DNA of 64,000 bases from a bacterium (GCA_018266105.1 JAFEBA010000039.1:319-64318); one strand, 5' to 3'; shown: positions 1 through 9,213, counted from the stretch's first letter. The notes: generated from the sequence alone by a model not told the origin. Made by a program: numbers and translations.

Positions 1-2081
1 GGCGCCGGGCCGTTGATGGTCATGCTCACCGAGGTGGCGGCATCGCACAGGTCGAAGCCCGAGTACAGCACCTTGAGGTCGTCGAGCGTGGCGATGCTCA
101 CCCCGGAATTGCCGACCTTGCCGTAGATGTCCGGACGAGGGTCGGGGTCTTCGCCGTAGAGGGTCACCGAGTCGAAGGCGGTGGACAGGCGAGCGGCCGG
201 CATCCCTTTGGAAACGTAGTGGAAGCGTCGATTGGTGCGTTCCGGGCCACCTTCGCCAGCAAACATGCGAGCCGGGTCCTCATTCTCGCGCTTGAGTGGA
301 AACACCCCGGCCGTAAAGGGGAACTGGCCGGGCGGTGCTTCGCGCATCAGCCAGTTCAGCAGATCGCCCCAGTCCTCGTATTTGGGCAGGGCAACCTTGG
401 GCACTTTCAGGTGGCTCAGGGTTTCGCTGGTCAGATCCAGTTCCAGAACCTTGCCGCGCACTTCATACTGGTATTTGGCGGCGGCATAGCGACGTCTGGT
501 GGCCGGCCACTCCTGGAGCAATTGCTTGCAATCGCTGTGCAGTTGTTTCTCCAGGTCCTGGTAGAGGGCTTCCAGGTCTTTGAGGTATTCCGGCTCACCC
601 TCGATGCGCTGAGTCACATGGACTGTGTCATCCGGTCCCTTGGGCTCCACGATCTCCAGACGCTTCTGGCCCACACTGGCGCGAATGATCTGGATGGTGC
701 CGCTGAGCTGATACATGCGCCGCGCGATCTGGACCTGGGATTTGACGCGCGCGTCGTAGGCCTCGCAGGTCTCCACGATTTCGGCCAGATATCGGGTGCG
801 CTCAGGGGGAATAATCCAGTGCTTCTCGCTGGTGCCTGGCTCGGGAGGAGTGGCGGTCAGGCTGGACCCGGTTTTCTGGTCGATGACCTTGATGATCTCG
901 GCGTAAAGTCGGTTCATGCCAGGATCGTTGAACTGGCTGGCGATGGTGCCGTAGACGGGCAGTTCCTCGTCCTGGAGTGAAAACTGGTTGTGATTGCGTC
1001 GCCATTGTTTTTTAACGTCGCGCAGGGCGTCCAGCGAGCCCCGTTTGTCGAACTTGTTGATGGCCACAATGTCGGCGAAGTCCAGCATATCGATTTTTTC
1101 GAGTTGGGTGGCGGCTCCGTATTCGGCCGTCATGACATAGAGGGAGACATCCGAGAATTCAGTGATCTCGGTATCCGACTGGCCGATGCCGGAGGTTTCC
1201 AAAATGATCAGGTCATAGCCAGCGGCTTTGCAGATCTGCACCGAATCGCCGATATGGCGGGAGAGAGCCAGATTGGACTGGCGGGTGGCCAGCGAGCGCA
1301 TAAACACGCGCGGATTGTCGATCGAGTTCATGCGGATGCGGTCGCCCAACAAAGCGCCCCCGGACTTGCGTTTGGAGGGGTCGACCGAGAGCACGGCCAC
1401 CCGCTTATCGGGCGAGTCGGCCAGGAAGCGACGCACAAATTCGTCCACCAGGCTGGATTTGCCTGAACCGCCTGTGCCTGTGATGCCCAGAACCGGAACC
1501 TGACGGATCTTCAGGGCATTGAGCAGGTCCTGAGAAACCTCGCGGTGGTTCTCCGTGATGGTGATCAGAGCCGCCGTATCGGACTGGGTTTTTTGTTCCA
1601 GGAAGGGGCGAAAGTTACTGTCCCGCTTTTCGAAGTCACAGCTGTGCAGCAGGTCCTCGATCATGCCCTCCAGACCCATCTTACGTCCGTCGTCGGGCGA
1701 GTAGATGCGGGTCACCCCGTAGTTGTGCAGTTCCTCGATTTCCTCGGGCAGAATGGTGCCCCCGCCTCCGCCAAAAACTTTGATGTTGGCTTCCGCTTTA
1801 CGAATTAAGTCGATCATGTATTTGAAATACTCGACATGCCCACCCTGGTAAGAGGTGATGGCGATGCCCTGCACATCCTCTTGAATGGCGCAGTTGACGA
1901 TTTCCTGGACCGAGCGGTTGTGACCCAGGTGAATCACTTCGGCGCCCGCGCTCTGCATCAGGCGGCGCATGATGTTGATGGCGGCATCGTGCCCGTCAAA
2001 CAGAGAAGCCGCCGTCACCAGGCGGATCGGGTGGCTGAATTTCGCCGCAGAGGGCGCAGTCGGAGTAGCTGTAAGCGTCAT
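1..2081 (-). CDS. icmF: Fused isobutyryl-CoA mutase IcmF (C-terminus cut by window edge)
   Basis: Adenosylcobalamin-dependent acyl-CoA mutase that isomerises isobutyryl-CoA and n-butyryl-CoA, with its own G-protein chaperone fused in the middle. Read on the minus strand, the N-terminal B12-binding domain shows [22 protein letters not shown] and a [13 protein letters not shown] segment. Near residue 204 comes the MeaB-like GTPase P-loop GTGGSGKSS, then [19 protein letters not shown]. The mutase domain starts around residue 560 and runs off the left edge. The ATG at 2081 is preceded by an AAGGGA ribosome site. The domain order (B12, GTPase, mutase) is specific to IcmF and separates it from methylmalonyl-CoA mutase. 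It is divergent from the plsC-like gene. Long open frames on the opposite strand here are shadows. Confidence 0.93.
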   Translation of the reverse strand, partial: MTLTATPTAPSAAKFSHPIRLVTAASLFDGHDAAINIMRRLMQSAGAEVIHLGHNRSVQEIVNCAIQEDVQGIAITSYQGGHVEYFKYMIDLIRKAEANIKVFGGGGGTILPEEIEELHNYGVTRIYSPDDGRKMGLEGMIEDLLHSCDFEKRDSNFRPFLEQKTQSDTAALITITENHREVSQDLLNALKIRQVPVLGITGTGGSGKSSLVDEFVRRFLADSPDKRVAVLSVDPSKRKSGGALLGDRIRMNSIDNPRVFMRSLATRQSNLALSRHIGDSVQICKAAGYDLIILETSGIGQSDTEITEFSDVSLYVMTAEYGAATQLEKIDMLDFADIVAINKFDKRGSLDALRDVKKQWRRNHNQFSLQDEELPVYGTIASQFNDPGMNRLYAEIIKVIDQKTGSSLTATPPEPGTSEKHWIIPPERTRYLAEIVETCEAYDARVKSQVQIARRMYQLSGTIQIIRASVGQKRLEIVEPKGPDDTVHVTQRIEGEPEYLKDLEALYQDLEKQLHSDCKQLLQEWPATRRRYAAAKYQYEVRGKVLELDLTSETLSHLKVPKVALPKYEDWGDLLNWLMREAPPGQFPFTAGVFPLKRENEDPARMFAGEGGPERTNRRFHYVSKGMPAARLSTAFDSVTLYGEDPDPRPDIYGKVGNSGVSIATLDDLKVLYSGFDLCDAATSVSMTINGPA

Positions 2082-2212
2082 TTGTCCCTTGCTACCCATC
2101 GGCGAGGAAGTTGAATCGCCCTTGACGGCTCTTGGGCCGCGGTCTGATCTGCTGAGTTCTTGAGCGAGCCGGAAGGAGTCCTCGGGCCGACTCGGAGAAA
2201 ATCCGGCGCGCT

Positions 2213-2860
2213 ATGAACTGGCACGAACCTCTTTTGGATAGCGCGGCCCACCTTCTGGCCCGATCCCTGGGAAGGTTGGCTCGCACTTTAAGCTTCTCTC
2301 GAGTCGAATCCAGAGGCTTTCAACTTTCCCAGCGCCGCCGCATCTACTACTTTAATCACACCTCGCATGCCGATACGGTCCTGCTCTGGGCTACAATGCC
2401 CAAATGGCAGCGACGCAAGATGCGCTTTGTCGCCGCTAAGGATTATTGGGAAACCCATCCCTTCCGACGCTTCGTGGCCGAAAGATGCTTTCGCGCCATT
2501 TTCCTGGAGCGGCAACCCAAGACTCGGGAGGAACGGCAGCAGCAGGTGTCCGAGGTGATTTCCAAGGTGGGTCCGAGCGAGGCCATCGTGCTCTCTCCTG
2601 AAGGCACTCGTGGGGATGGGACTCAGGTGGCGCCTTTCAAGAGCGGTATTTATTACCTGTGTCAGAATCAGCCTGACTTTGAGTTGGTGCCCGTATATTT
2701 GAAGAACTTGCACAGGCTTTTGCCTAAGGGCGCCTTCTTGCCCCGCCCCTGCCCCTGTCGAGTGGTCTTCGGGGAGCCCTTTTCTCTGGACCCGGGAGAG
2801 TCTCGCCAAGACTTTCTGGAGCGAGCCCGCAACCGCTTGTTGGAGCTGGAGCGCAGCTAA
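2213..2860 (+). CDS. PlsC-type 1-acyl-glycerol-3-phosphate acyltransferase
   Basis: Likely transfers an acyl group to a glycerophospholipid precursor at the inner membrane. The 215-residue protein has the two family signatures: NHTSHAD (residues 48-54, the catalytic NHxxxxD box) and SPEGTRG (128-134, glycerophosphate binding). The length is typical of soluble or monotopic PlsC-like enzymes. No clear transmembrane helix is visible, and the N-terminal 30 residues are amphipathic. The ribosome site before the ATG is weak. Divergent from icmF, and followed by a hairpin and the tRNA on the other strand. The exact acceptor (lysophosphatidate or another lipid) cannot be read from the sequence. Confidence 0.85.
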   Translation: MNWHEPLLDSAAHLLARSLGRLARTLSFSRVESRGFQLSQRRRIYYFNHTSHADTVLLWATMPKWQRRKMRFVAAKDYWETHPFRRFVAERCFRAIFLERQPKTREERQQQVSEVISKVGPSEAIVLSPEGTRGDGTQVAPFKSGIYYLCQNQPDFELVPVYLKNLHRLLPKGAFLPRPCPCRVVFGEPFSLDPGESRQDFLERARNRLLELERS

Positions 2861-2891
2861 AAGAAAACAGCACCGCGCGAAAACGGTGCTG
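2860..2891 (-). terminator. Rho-independent terminator of the tRNA-Thr transcript
   Basis: A perfect 8-bp stem (2868-2875 pairs with 2884-2891, CAGCACCG/CGGTGCTG). On the minus strand it is followed by a T-rich run, TTTTCTTTTA, which overlaps the plsC-like stop codon. On the plus strand there is no T-run, so it mainly serves the tRNA. Confidence 0.75.
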
Positions 2892-2895
2892 CTAT

Positions 2896-2970
2896 TGGAG
2901 CCGTCGGGGGGATTCGAACCCCCGACCTACTCATTACGAGTGAGTTGCTCTACCCCTGAGCTACGACGGC
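2896..2970 (-). tRNA. tRNA-Thr (anticodon CGU)
   Basis: Minus-strand cloverleaf. Acceptor arm GCCGTCG/CGACGGC, D-arm GCTC-AGGGGTA-GAGC, anticodon stem ACTCA/TGAGT with loop CTCGTAA giving anticodon CGT, T-arm GGGGG-TTCGAAT-CCCCC, discriminator T and a genomically encoded CCA (2896-2898). It reads ACG codons. It stands alone and ends at its own terminator. Confidence 0.95.
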
Positions 2971-3055
2971 CTGCAAAATTACCGTCGCAATATAGCACAG
3001 GGGCGTGGGGCAGGCAAGAAGGGTTTTCAGTCCACCCAGGAAATCGGCCCGGCCA

Positions 3056-4081
3056 ATGATCGCCTTTTATATTACGGCTCACGGCTTTGGACATGCTGGG
3101 CGCAGCCTGGAGGTCATTTGTCAGCTGCAAAAGTCCCTACCGGTGACGGTGGTAAGTGAAGTGCCGGAGTCCTTCTTTCGGCCGCGCTTTCAGGGCCTCT
3201 ACCGGCCTAAGGCTTTTGACTGCGGTCTGGTTCAAAAAGACTCGGTGCGGGGCGATGTGCCGGCCACGCTGGCCCGCATTCGCTCCATCATGGCCGAGTC
3301 GGACCGATTACTGGAGCAAGAGCGCGTCTTTCTTCAGGATTATCAACTGGTGGTGGTGGATTCGCCTTCGTTGCCTCTGCAGGCGGCCAGAGCGGCCGGC
3401 CTTCCAGGCGTGGCTCTGACCAGTTTCGGCTGGGACTATATCTATGAGCCTTTTGCTCGGCAAGATCGGGCCTGGCTGGAGGTTTGCCAGTGGTTTCAGG
3501 CCGGTTATCAGCAGGCCACCCTGGCCCTGCAGTATCCTTTCTCCGCTCCCATCTGTGCGCACCACCAAACCGTGCCGCTGGTCTCGAAGCCCGGTCGGGA
3601 CAGGCGCCTCGAAATCGCCGAAGAGACCGGTGCCGACCCGCTCAAGCCCTGGGCTCTGGTCTGGTTTCACGAATTGGACATGGACCCCAAATTGCTGCAA
3701 GGCCTGGGCTACGAGTTGCTGACCCGCATGAACTGGCCTCAGGCTCGGCGCAGCAGCCTCCCGTTTGCGGATCAGGTGGCCTCCGCCGACGTGGTCATCA
3801 CCAAGCCGGGCTTCGGCATCCTGTCTGACTGCATCGCCAATGGCAAGCCCCTGGTCTACGTTCCTCGCGACGACTTCAACGAGGCCTATTTACTGGAGCA
3901 GGCCATTCAAAAATACACGGCCTTTGCGCGCATCCAGCCAGACGATCTCTATGCTGGCCGCTGGTTGGAGAGTTTGGAATGGGCCCGGCGGCAACGGCCC
4001 GCCCAACCTCCGCCGCCCCAGGACGGCGCCGCCGAGATCGCGGGGCGGATTCTCGAGGCGGGTAGGTCACCCCTGGCTTAG
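3056..4081 (+). CDS. GT-B fold glycosyltransferase, arabinokinase-N-terminal/MurG-like
   Basis: A 341-residue protein beginning MIAFYITAHGFGHAGRS. This glycine-rich turn (residues 9-17) is typical of GT-B enzymes and of the glycosyltransferase-like domain N-terminal to plant-type L-arabinokinases. The C-terminal half has the nucleotide-sugar-binding signature ADVVITKPGFGILSD (from about residue 243), then GKPLVYVPRDDFNEAYLLE. No galactokinase domain follows, so it is the stand-alone form. Start chosen at 3056 because the HGFGH segment follows directly; an upstream in-frame codon at 3005 would add an unconserved Arg-rich tail. It lies 44 bases before hisS. Donor and acceptor are unknown. Confidence 0.7.
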   Translation: MIAFYITAHGFGHAGRSLEVICQLQKSLPVTVVSEVPESFFRPRFQGLYRPKAFDCGLVQKDSVRGDVPATLARIRSIMAESDRLLEQERVFLQDYQLVVVDSPSLPLQAARAAGLPGVALTSFGWDYIYEPFARQDRAWLEVCQWFQAGYQQATLALQYPFSAPICAHHQTVPLVSKPGRDRRLEIAEETGADPLKPWALVWFHELDMDPKLLQGLGYELLTRMNWPQARRSSLPFADQVASADVVITKPGFGILSDCIANGKPLVYVPRDDFNEAYLLEQAIQKYTAFARIQPDDLYAGRWLESLEWARRQRPAQPPPPQDGAAEIAGRILEAGRSPLA

Positions 4082-4125
4082 GGCGAAACGGCAACGCCTC
4101 AGTATCAAAAAACGAGGTGTCCTCC

Positions 4126-5409
4126 GTGTCCAAGAACCTGGTCCGTCCCCAGAGCATCAGCGGCTTCGCCGAATACTTGCCGGCCGAGCAGCGCGCCGCT
4201 CAGCAACTGCAGGATAAGATCCGCCGCCATTTTGAGCTCTACGGCTTCACTCCTATCGAAACGCCGGCGGTAGAGCGGCTGGAGGTCCTGCTGGCCAAGG
4301 GTGGCGACACCGACAAAGAGATGTTTCTTTTGCAGCGTCTGGACCCGGATGCCGAGGCCGAAGCCAAATTGGGGCTGCACTATGATCTCACCGTGCCTTT
4401 TGCTCGCTATGTGGCTCAGCACTTCGGACAGTTGACTTTTCCTTTCAAACGCTATCAGATGCAGCCTTGCTGGCGCGGTGAGCGTCCCCAAGAAGGGCGA
4501 TTCCGCCAGTTTATGCAGTGTGACATCGACGTGGTGGCGCTGGACAAGCTGGCGCTCGCCTTTGACAGCGAGATTCCGCTGGTGGCCTTCGAGATTCTCA
4601 AGAAGATTGAGATTGGCGATTTTGACTTCCGCATTTCCAATCGCAAGGTCACCCAGGGTTATCTTCAGGGGTTGGGCCTGCCCGAGAACGTGCCGCTGGC
4701 AGTGGTGACGCGCTGGTTGGACAAGCTTGAGAAAATTGGGCCCGATAAAGTCAAGCAAGAGCTGGTCAATCTGGGACTGGAGCAGCCCGACAAGGCTCTG
4801 GCCCTGGCTCAGATTCAGACTCGCGACCTCTCCTTCGCTGACAAGGTGCAGAAACTGGGCATTGAGCATCCCGCCCTGACCCAGGGTTTGGAAGAGTTGA
4901 CCGAGGTGATGCAGCGGCTTTTCGCCGAGCATCAACAGGGTTTTCTGGTCGATCTCTCGGTCACCCGCGGTCTGGATTACTACACCGGCTCTGTCTATGA
5001 GATCCGCTGGAATGAACACCCGGGCCTCGGCAGTATCGGGGCGGGTGGACGCTACGATGACCTGGCCGGCAATTACACCAACCATCATCTGCCCGGGGTT
5101 GGCCTTTCTCTGGGTTTCACGCGTATTTTTTCCAAGCTCAAAGCTCAGCTGCCGCCGCCCACCCCCACCCAGGTACTGGTTACCTGGCTCGAACCCGAAT
5201 CCACCAAGTCTCGCCAGTTGGCTTCCAGGCTTCGGGCGCGCGGCATCAACACGGAGTCCTTTCATGAGCCTGCCAAGCTTAACAAGCAACTGCAGTATGC
5301 CAATCGGAAACAAATCCCGTATGTGTTGTTCGAGGCGGATATGGAGATTAAAGATATGCGCAGCGGCGTGCAGAGTCCGGTGGATATCGAGAATTGGTCG
5401 CCGCAGTGA
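4126..5409 (+). CDS. hisS: Histidyl-tRNA synthetase
   Basis: Class II aminoacyl-tRNA synthetase that charges tRNA-His. Seen: class II motif 2 as WRGERPQEGRFRQF (about residue 115), the histidine-A signature RGLDYYTGSVYEI (about residue 280), GSIGAGGRYDDL, and a C-terminal anticodon-binding domain starting near residue 335. The total of about 427 residues is normal for HisRS, and the presence of motif 2 and the anticodon domain argues against the HisZ paralog. GTG at 4126 is preferred because GAGG lies 8 bases upstream; a GTG at 4117 is also possible. Follows the glycosyltransferase gene by about 40 bases. Confidence 0.92.
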   Translation: MSKNLVRPQSISGFAEYLPAEQRAAQQLQDKIRRHFELYGFTPIETPAVERLEVLLAKGGDTDKEMFLLQRLDPDAEAEAKLGLHYDLTVPFARYVAQHFGQLTFPFKRYQMQPCWRGERPQEGRFRQFMQCDIDVVALDKLALAFDSEIPLVAFEILKKIEIGDFDFRISNRKVTQGYLQGLGLPENVPLAVVTRWLDKLEKIGPDKVKQELVNLGLEQPDKALALAQIQTRDLSFADKVQKLGIEHPALTQGLEELTEVMQRLFAEHQQGFLVDLSVTRGLDYYTGSVYEIRWNEHPGLGSIGAGGRYDDLAGNYTNHHLPGVGLSLGFTRIFSKLKAQLPPPTPTQVLVTWLEPESTKSRQLASRLRARGINTESFHEPAKLNKQLQYANRKQIPYVLFEADMEIKDMRSGVQSPVDIENWSPQ

Positions 5410-5425
5410 TCGATTTCACAGACAC

Positions 5426-5454
5426 TGGACTTTAGGCCTACAGAGGAGTATTAT
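5426..5454 (+). promoter_or_regulatory. Possible sigma70-type promoter of nfeD-floA operon
   Basis: TGGACT (5426-5431), 17-base spacer, TATTAT (5449-5454), located 24 bases before the nfeD start. Both boxes are imperfect, so this is a reasonable guess only. Confidence 0.35.
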
Positions 5455-5477
5455 CCGAACAGAAGGTAGGGCAAAAA

Positions 5478-6197
5478 TTGCATATGTTGCAGAAAGCCTG
5501 TCTCATCGCATCCGGCCTCCTGATTCTCGTCGTCGCCAACGCGCCGATTGACTGGCCGGGCATTCAGACACTGGCGGGGTGGTCCCAGGGCTACTGGGGT
5601 TCCCTTCTGAGCCTGGCGTTGGCCATGCTGACTTTGGTCCCGGCCCTCATCAGTCTGGGCACGGGCTTTATCGAGAGTCTTTCGGCTCTCAGTTTCGCGA
5701 TGTTTTTCTGGGGTCGCTTCCAGGCGACCCACGACGTAATCCCTTTGCTGATCTTTTTGGTCGGCGGGTTCTTTGTGGGCGTGGAGGTGCTGCTGGTCCC
5801 GGGTCTGGGCAAACCCTTCGCGCTGGGCGCCGTCTGCATTACGGCCGCCATTCTAAAGTCCTATCCAGATCATCAGCAGGGCTTGCAGGCTTTGCTGGTC
5901 GCTTACGCGGCCTTGGGCAGCGGTCTGTACTTTGCTTTAAAGTATCTGCCCAGCCGTCGTCTGGGAGCGCTGAAGCCTCCCACGGCCGCTGAGTCCGCCT
6001 TTGACCCGGGAGCGGCCCTGCAGCAGTATGTGGGCAAGTCTGGTCAGTCCACCACCGCACTCAAGCCCAGCGGTAAGGTGATGGTCGAGGGTCAGATCCT
6101 TGGGGCTCGCACGAACAAGGCTTTCGTGCCGGCTGAAACCCCGATTCGCGTGGTCAGAGTCGAGAGCAATCAACTCATTGTCGAGGCCGTCGAGTAA
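5478..6197 (+). CDS. nfeD: NfeD-family membrane protein (short form, flotillin partner)
   Basis: Membrane partner of flotillin-like proteins. About 239 residues: an N-terminal hydrophobic helix, a cluster of three to four membrane segments (about residues 35-155) with the glycine-rich ...GGFFVGVEVLLVPG... run typical of NfeD, and a C-terminal OB-fold domain (about 180-239) starting SGKVMVEGQILGART and ending RVVRVESNQLIVEAVE. It lacks the ClpP-like protease domain of long NfeD proteins. TTG at 5478 has the better spacing from AGGTAGGG; ATG at 5484 is the alternative. Directly upstream of two floA genes, the standard arrangement in Gram-positive and other bacteria. Confidence 0.85.
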   Translation: MHMLQKACLIASGLLILVVANAPIDWPGIQTLAGWSQGYWGSLLSLALAMLTLVPALISLGTGFIESLSALSFAMFFWGRFQATHDVIPLLIFLVGGFFVGVEVLLVPGLGKPFALGAVCITAAILKSYPDHQQGLQALLVAYAALGSGLYFALKYLPSRRLGALKPPTAAESAFDPGAALQQYVGKSGQSTTALKPSGKVMVEGQILGARTNKAFVPAETPIRVVRVESNQLIVEAVE

Positions 6198-6249
6198 ACT
6201 TCCACGCCAGCCTCAATGTTTACTGTCCCCCATCGTTGAGAGGAGAGTC

Positions 6250-7248
6250 ATGTCAGCAGATACTATAGCAGGACTCGGGTTTTTCGGCTTCTTCGGAGGC
6301 TTGATCGGCCTGGTCATCTTTCTTCAGTTCGTGCCCATTCCACTGGCCATCGCCTGTTTCTTGTCAGGTTTGAACGTGAGTTTGTGGGAGTTGTTCTCCA
6401 TGCGGGTGTTCCGTAACATCAGCCCCCACGAGGTGGTTATCCCGCTGCTCACGGCCAAGTTCGCCGACGTCAAGGTGAGTCTGTCGGAGATTCAGCAGCA
6501 CAAGATTTCCGGCGGCAATGTGGACCGCGTGATGGCGGCTCTGATCGCCGCGTCCAAAGCCAATATCGAACTGGATTGGAATACGGCCACCTCCATCGAT
6601 CTAGCCGGACGTGACGTGCTCCAGGCTGTGCAGACCTCGGTCAACCCGCGCGTCATTCAGACCAAGTTGATCGAAGCGGTGGCTCAGGATGGCATCCAGG
6701 TCCAGGCCATCGCTCTGGTGACGGTTCGCACCGATATCGCTCGCCTGGTTGGTTCGGCAGGTGAAGACACCGTGCTGGCCCGCGTGGGTGAAGGCATCGT
6801 AACCGCCATCGGCCGCGCTCGCGACTATCGCGAAGTGCTGGAGCACCCGGACAACATCACCCAGGCCGTGGAAGCCACCGGACTGGACAGCGGCACCGCC
6901 TACGAGATTCTGTCCATCGACATCTGTGAGATCGATGTGGGCAGCAACATCGGCGCCCGCCTGCAGATCGACCAGGCCAACGCCGACAAGCAAATCGCTC
7001 AGGCCCGGGCCGAACAGCGCCGCGCTGAAGCGGTGGCCTTGCAGCAGTCGATGCGCGCCAAGGTGCAGGAAATGAAAGCCAAAGTGGTCGAGGCTGAGGC
7101 CGAAGTTCCGGCCGCCCTGGCCGAAGCTCTGGTCAATGGCAACTTCACCGTTGGCGACTACTACAAGGTGCAGAACCTCATCGCTGATACCCGGATGCGT
7201 GAGGGTCTGGCCGGCAACACCGCGCCCGAGACGGCCCGGTTGGCCTGA
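6250..7248 (+). CDS. floA: Flotillin-like protein FloA, copy 1
   Basis: Scaffold protein of functional membrane microdomains. 332 residues: one N-terminal membrane hairpin (about 7-45), the SPFH/FloA core with conserved blocks [52 protein letters not shown] and [13 protein letters not shown], then an Ala/Glu-rich coiled coil (about 235-300) with repeated [15 protein letters not shown] heptads. The length matches the FloA (UPF0365) family. ATG at 6250 follows GAGAGGAGAG. Located between nfeD and a second floA, 14 bases before it, so almost certainly co-transcribed. Confidence 0.93.
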   Translation: MSADTIAGLGFFGFFGGLIGLVIFLQFVPIPLAIACFLSGLNVSLWELFSMRVFRNISPHEVVIPLLTAKFADVKVSLSEIQQHKISGGNVDRVMAALIAASKANIELDWNTATSIDLAGRDVLQAVQTSVNPRVIQTKLIEAVAQDGIQVQAIALVTVRTDIARLVGSAGEDTVLARVGEGIVTAIGRARDYREVLEHPDNITQAVEATGLDSGTAYEILSIDICEIDVGSNIGARLQIDQANADKQIAQARAEQRRAEAVALQQSMRAKVQEMKAKVVEAEAEVPAALAEALVNGNFTVGDYYKVQNLIADTRMREGLAGNTAPETARLA

Positions 7249-7262
7249 GGAGGAACACAACA

Positions 7263-8153
7263 ATGACTGGATTTATTGTAGTCGTAGGCTTCTTCGGCTT
7301 CCTGTTCCTGGCTTACTACTTCCCCGTGGGGTTGTATATGAACGCAATCTCCAACGGCGTCAATATCAACCTCTTCCACCTGCTGGCCATGCGCTTCAAG
7401 CGCGTGGACCCGGTAGCGGTGGTCAATCCGCTGATTCAGGGTCGTCAGGCCGGCGTGGATCATCTTCACGAGCGCGACCTGGAGGCCCACTACCTGGCCG
7501 GTGGCAACGTGCAACGCGTGGTTCGGGCGCTGGTGGAATCTCATAAAGCCAAAATCGACCTGGACTTCAGAACCGCCGCCGCCATCGACCTGGCCGGTCG
7601 GGACGTTTTGGAAGCCGTTTCGATGATGATTAACCCGAAGGTTATTCAAACCGCCTCCATCTCGGGAATGTCGAAGGACGGCATTCAGGTCTCGGCCACC
7701 TGCCGAATCACTTTGAAGGCCAACATCAAGAACCTGGTTGGTGGCGCGGGCGAAGCGACCGTGCTGGCCCGTGTGGGCGAGGGTGTGGTGACCGCCATCG
7801 GTTGCGCTCCCACCCACAAGAAGGTGCTGGAGAATCCCAGCATTATCTCGCAAACGGTGTTGTCTCGCGGACTGGACCAGGGAACCGCCTTTGATATTCT
7901 CTCGATCGACGTGATGGATGTGGATATCGGTCGCAACATCGGTGCTCAGCTGCAGAAAGACCAGGCCGAGGCCGACAAGCAGATCGCCCAGGCTCGCGCC
8001 GAGCAGCGCCGCACCGAAGCGGTGGCGGCCGAGGAAGAGATGAAAGCCAAGGTCGAGGAGATGCGCGCCAAGGTGGTCGAAGCCGAAGCTCGTGTGCCCA
8101 AGGCTCTGGCCGAATCGATGCGCCACGGCCGCTTCAAGGCCACAAAGGCCTAG
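7263..8153 (+). CDS. floA: Flotillin-like protein FloA, copy 2 (divergent paralog)
   Basis: A second FloA family member of 296 residues. It shares the core blocks of copy 1 ([69 protein letters not shown]) but has its own N-terminal membrane segment and a shorter C-terminus, losing the last ~30 residues of copy 1. The coiled-coil region repeats [16 protein letters not shown]. The ATG follows a strong TGAGGAGGA site that overlaps the copy-1 stop. The divergence in the first 60 residues and the tail suggests an old duplication and perhaps a hetero-oligomer rather than a recent copy. Confidence 0.92.
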   Translation: MTGFIVVVGFFGFLFLAYYFPVGLYMNAISNGVNINLFHLLAMRFKRVDPVAVVNPLIQGRQAGVDHLHERDLEAHYLAGGNVQRVVRALVESHKAKIDLDFRTAAAIDLAGRDVLEAVSMMINPKVIQTASISGMSKDGIQVSATCRITLKANIKNLVGGAGEATVLARVGEGVVTAIGCAPTHKKVLENPSIISQTVLSRGLDQGTAFDILSIDVMDVDIGRNIGAQLQKDQAEADKQIAQARAEQRRTEAVAAEEEMKAKVEEMRAKVVEAEARVPKALAESMRHGRFKATKA

Positions 8154-8166
8154 GAGCTGAAGCGCC

Positions 8167-8460
8167 ATGGATGCGGTGATGAAGATACTCAAGGAGATCG
8201 AGCGTCAAAGCGCGGCCTCCCGTGAGGTGGGCCAGTCTCCACAACAGCAACAGAAACCCTCGCGCAAGCAGCGCCGCGCGGCCGCCGAAGCCGCCCAGCA
8301 GCAGTCGATGCAAGAAGCCAACCAGGACTCCGCTCGAGCGGACGACTGGGAGCCCGCCAAGCAGGTCGCAACGACCCGCCAGCAGTGGGATCGGCAACGG
8401 GTGGTCGACGCTTTACAGATGATGATGATTTTGGGTCCACCCCCGGGCCTGGAAGACTGA
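8167..8460 (+). CDS. Small Gln/Ala-rich charged protein of the flotillin operon
   Basis: A 97-residue protein that I do not recognise. It starts with a short amphipathic helix (DAVMKILKEIERQSAA), has a polar low-complexity centre rich in Gln, Ser and Arg (PQQQQKPSRKQRRAAAEAAQQQ), and ends with a conserved-looking RVVDALQMMMILGPPPGLED tail. No membrane segment or cysteine. It lies 14 bases after floA copy 2 and just before the terminator, so it is the last gene of the nfeD-floA-floA operon and may act with the flotillins. That role is inferred from position only. Confidence 0.75.
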   Translation: MDAVMKILKEIERQSAASREVGQSPQQQQKPSRKQRRAAAEAAQQQSMQEANQDSARADDWEPAKQVATTRQQWDRQRVVDALQMMMILGPPPGLED

Positions 8461-8464
8461 TTCC

Positions 8465-8492
8465 AAAAACAGAGCTTCGGCTCTGTTTTTTT
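8465..8492 (+). terminator. Rho-independent terminator of the nfeD-floA operon
   Basis: AAACAGAGC (8467-8475), UUCG tetraloop, GCTCTGTTT (8480-8488), followed by a run of Ts to 8492. A textbook intrinsic terminator. Confidence 0.92.
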
Positions 8493-8508
8493 ATGCAACG
8501 AATCGGAG

Positions 8509-8514
8509 TATAAT
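8509..8514 (+). promoter_or_regulatory. Perfect -10 box just before the rhomboid start codon
   Basis: TATAAT at 8509-8514, with the ATG at 8522. A transcript starting about 7 bases after the box would begin at or next to the start codon, suggesting a leaderless mRNA. No convincing -35 box is seen because that place is taken by the terminator T-run. Confidence 0.5.
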
Positions 8515-8521
8515 CTGACCT

Positions 8522-9076
8522 ATGATGAAATTGCTGAAGTCCAAGGTTCTCTTCCTGTTCGGCATCGTAGCCCTGCTCTGGGGTATTGAGGTGGCCGACA
8601 CCCTTTCCAACCACCTGCTGGACAACTACGGGGCTCTTCAGCCACGCAGCCAGATCGGTCTGGCTCAGATCTTCAGCGCGCCCTTTTTGCACGGCGGCTG
8701 GGGCCACCTGATTGGCAATACCCTGGCCCTGATTCCACTGGGCGCTCTGATGCTGGTTCAGCGGGCTTTCTTGCCGGTGATGCTGATCTCGATTGTGGTC
8801 GGCGGATTGGGGACCTGGGCGTTCTCCACCGGCCCCGCGCTAGGTTTCTCGGGCGTGCTGTTTGGTTTTATGGGCTTTCTCCTGGCTCGCGGCATCTATA
8901 CCCGCAAGCCATTGGCGATTGCCATCTCCTTGATCACGTTCAGCTATTTTAGCAGCGTGGCCTGGGCCGGACTGATACCCCACAGCGGAATCTCCTGGGC
9001 TGGCCACTTCTGGGGCTTTGTGGGAGGTGTGGTGGCCGCCAAGCAGTTGAAGGCGCCTCGACGGGACGATATTTAG
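8522..9076 (+). CDS. Rhomboid-family intramembrane serine protease
   Basis: Membrane protease that cleaves transmembrane substrates within the bilayer. 184 residues with about six membrane segments. The catalytic serine sits in GFSGVLFG (Ser110) and the catalytic histidine in SWAGHFWG (His162); the oxyanion helix HxxxN is HGGWGHLIGN (His62, Asn66). All key residues are present, so it should be active. It has the compact six-helix core without an extra cytoplasmic domain. No good ribosome site is visible before the ATG, consistent with the leaderless promoter arrangement. It sits between two terminators and is therefore monocistronic. Confidence 0.88.
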   Translation: MMKLLKSKVLFLFGIVALLWGIEVADTLSNHLLDNYGALQPRSQIGLAQIFSAPFLHGGWGHLIGNTLALIPLGALMLVQRAFLPVMLISIVVGGLGTWAFSTGPALGFSGVLFGFMGFLLARGIYTRKPLAIAISLITFSYFSSVAWAGLIPHSGISWAGHFWGFVGGVVAAKQLKAPRRDDI

Positions 9077-9096
9077 AAGTCCTCGCCACCGTCTGC

Positions 9097-9130
9097 AAGG
9101 GCCGGCCCGGGATTCCCGGCCGGCCCTTTT
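9097..9130 (+). terminator. Rho-independent terminator after the rhomboid gene
   Basis: GC-rich stem AAGGGCCGGCC (9097-9107) pairing with GGCCGGCCCTT (9118-9128), followed by TTTT. Confidence 0.85.
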
Positions 9131-9179
9131 CCTGCCTCAGGGCCTATGCAATAACTAAGAATGTGTAGTATGCTGCCCG

Positions 9180-9197
9180 GCGGGGTATGAACCCCGC
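9180..9197 (+). promoter_or_regulatory. Hairpin in the infA 5' leader
   Basis: GCGGGG (9180-9185), loop TATGAA, CCCCGC (9192-9197), ending 3 bases before the AGGAGG ribosome site of infA. It could stabilise the leader or tune translation; no T-run, so it is not a terminator. Confidence 0.5.
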
Positions 9198-9213
9198 TTT
9201 AGGAGGTGAATGG

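Noticed and set aside
219..980. 253-residue plus-strand open frame
   Set aside because: It is antisense to icmF, whose minus-strand translation has clear domain motifs. The plus-strand product has no family features.
4105..5313. 402-residue minus-strand open frame opposite hisS
   Set aside because: Shadow of hisS, which carries all class II motifs on the plus strand.
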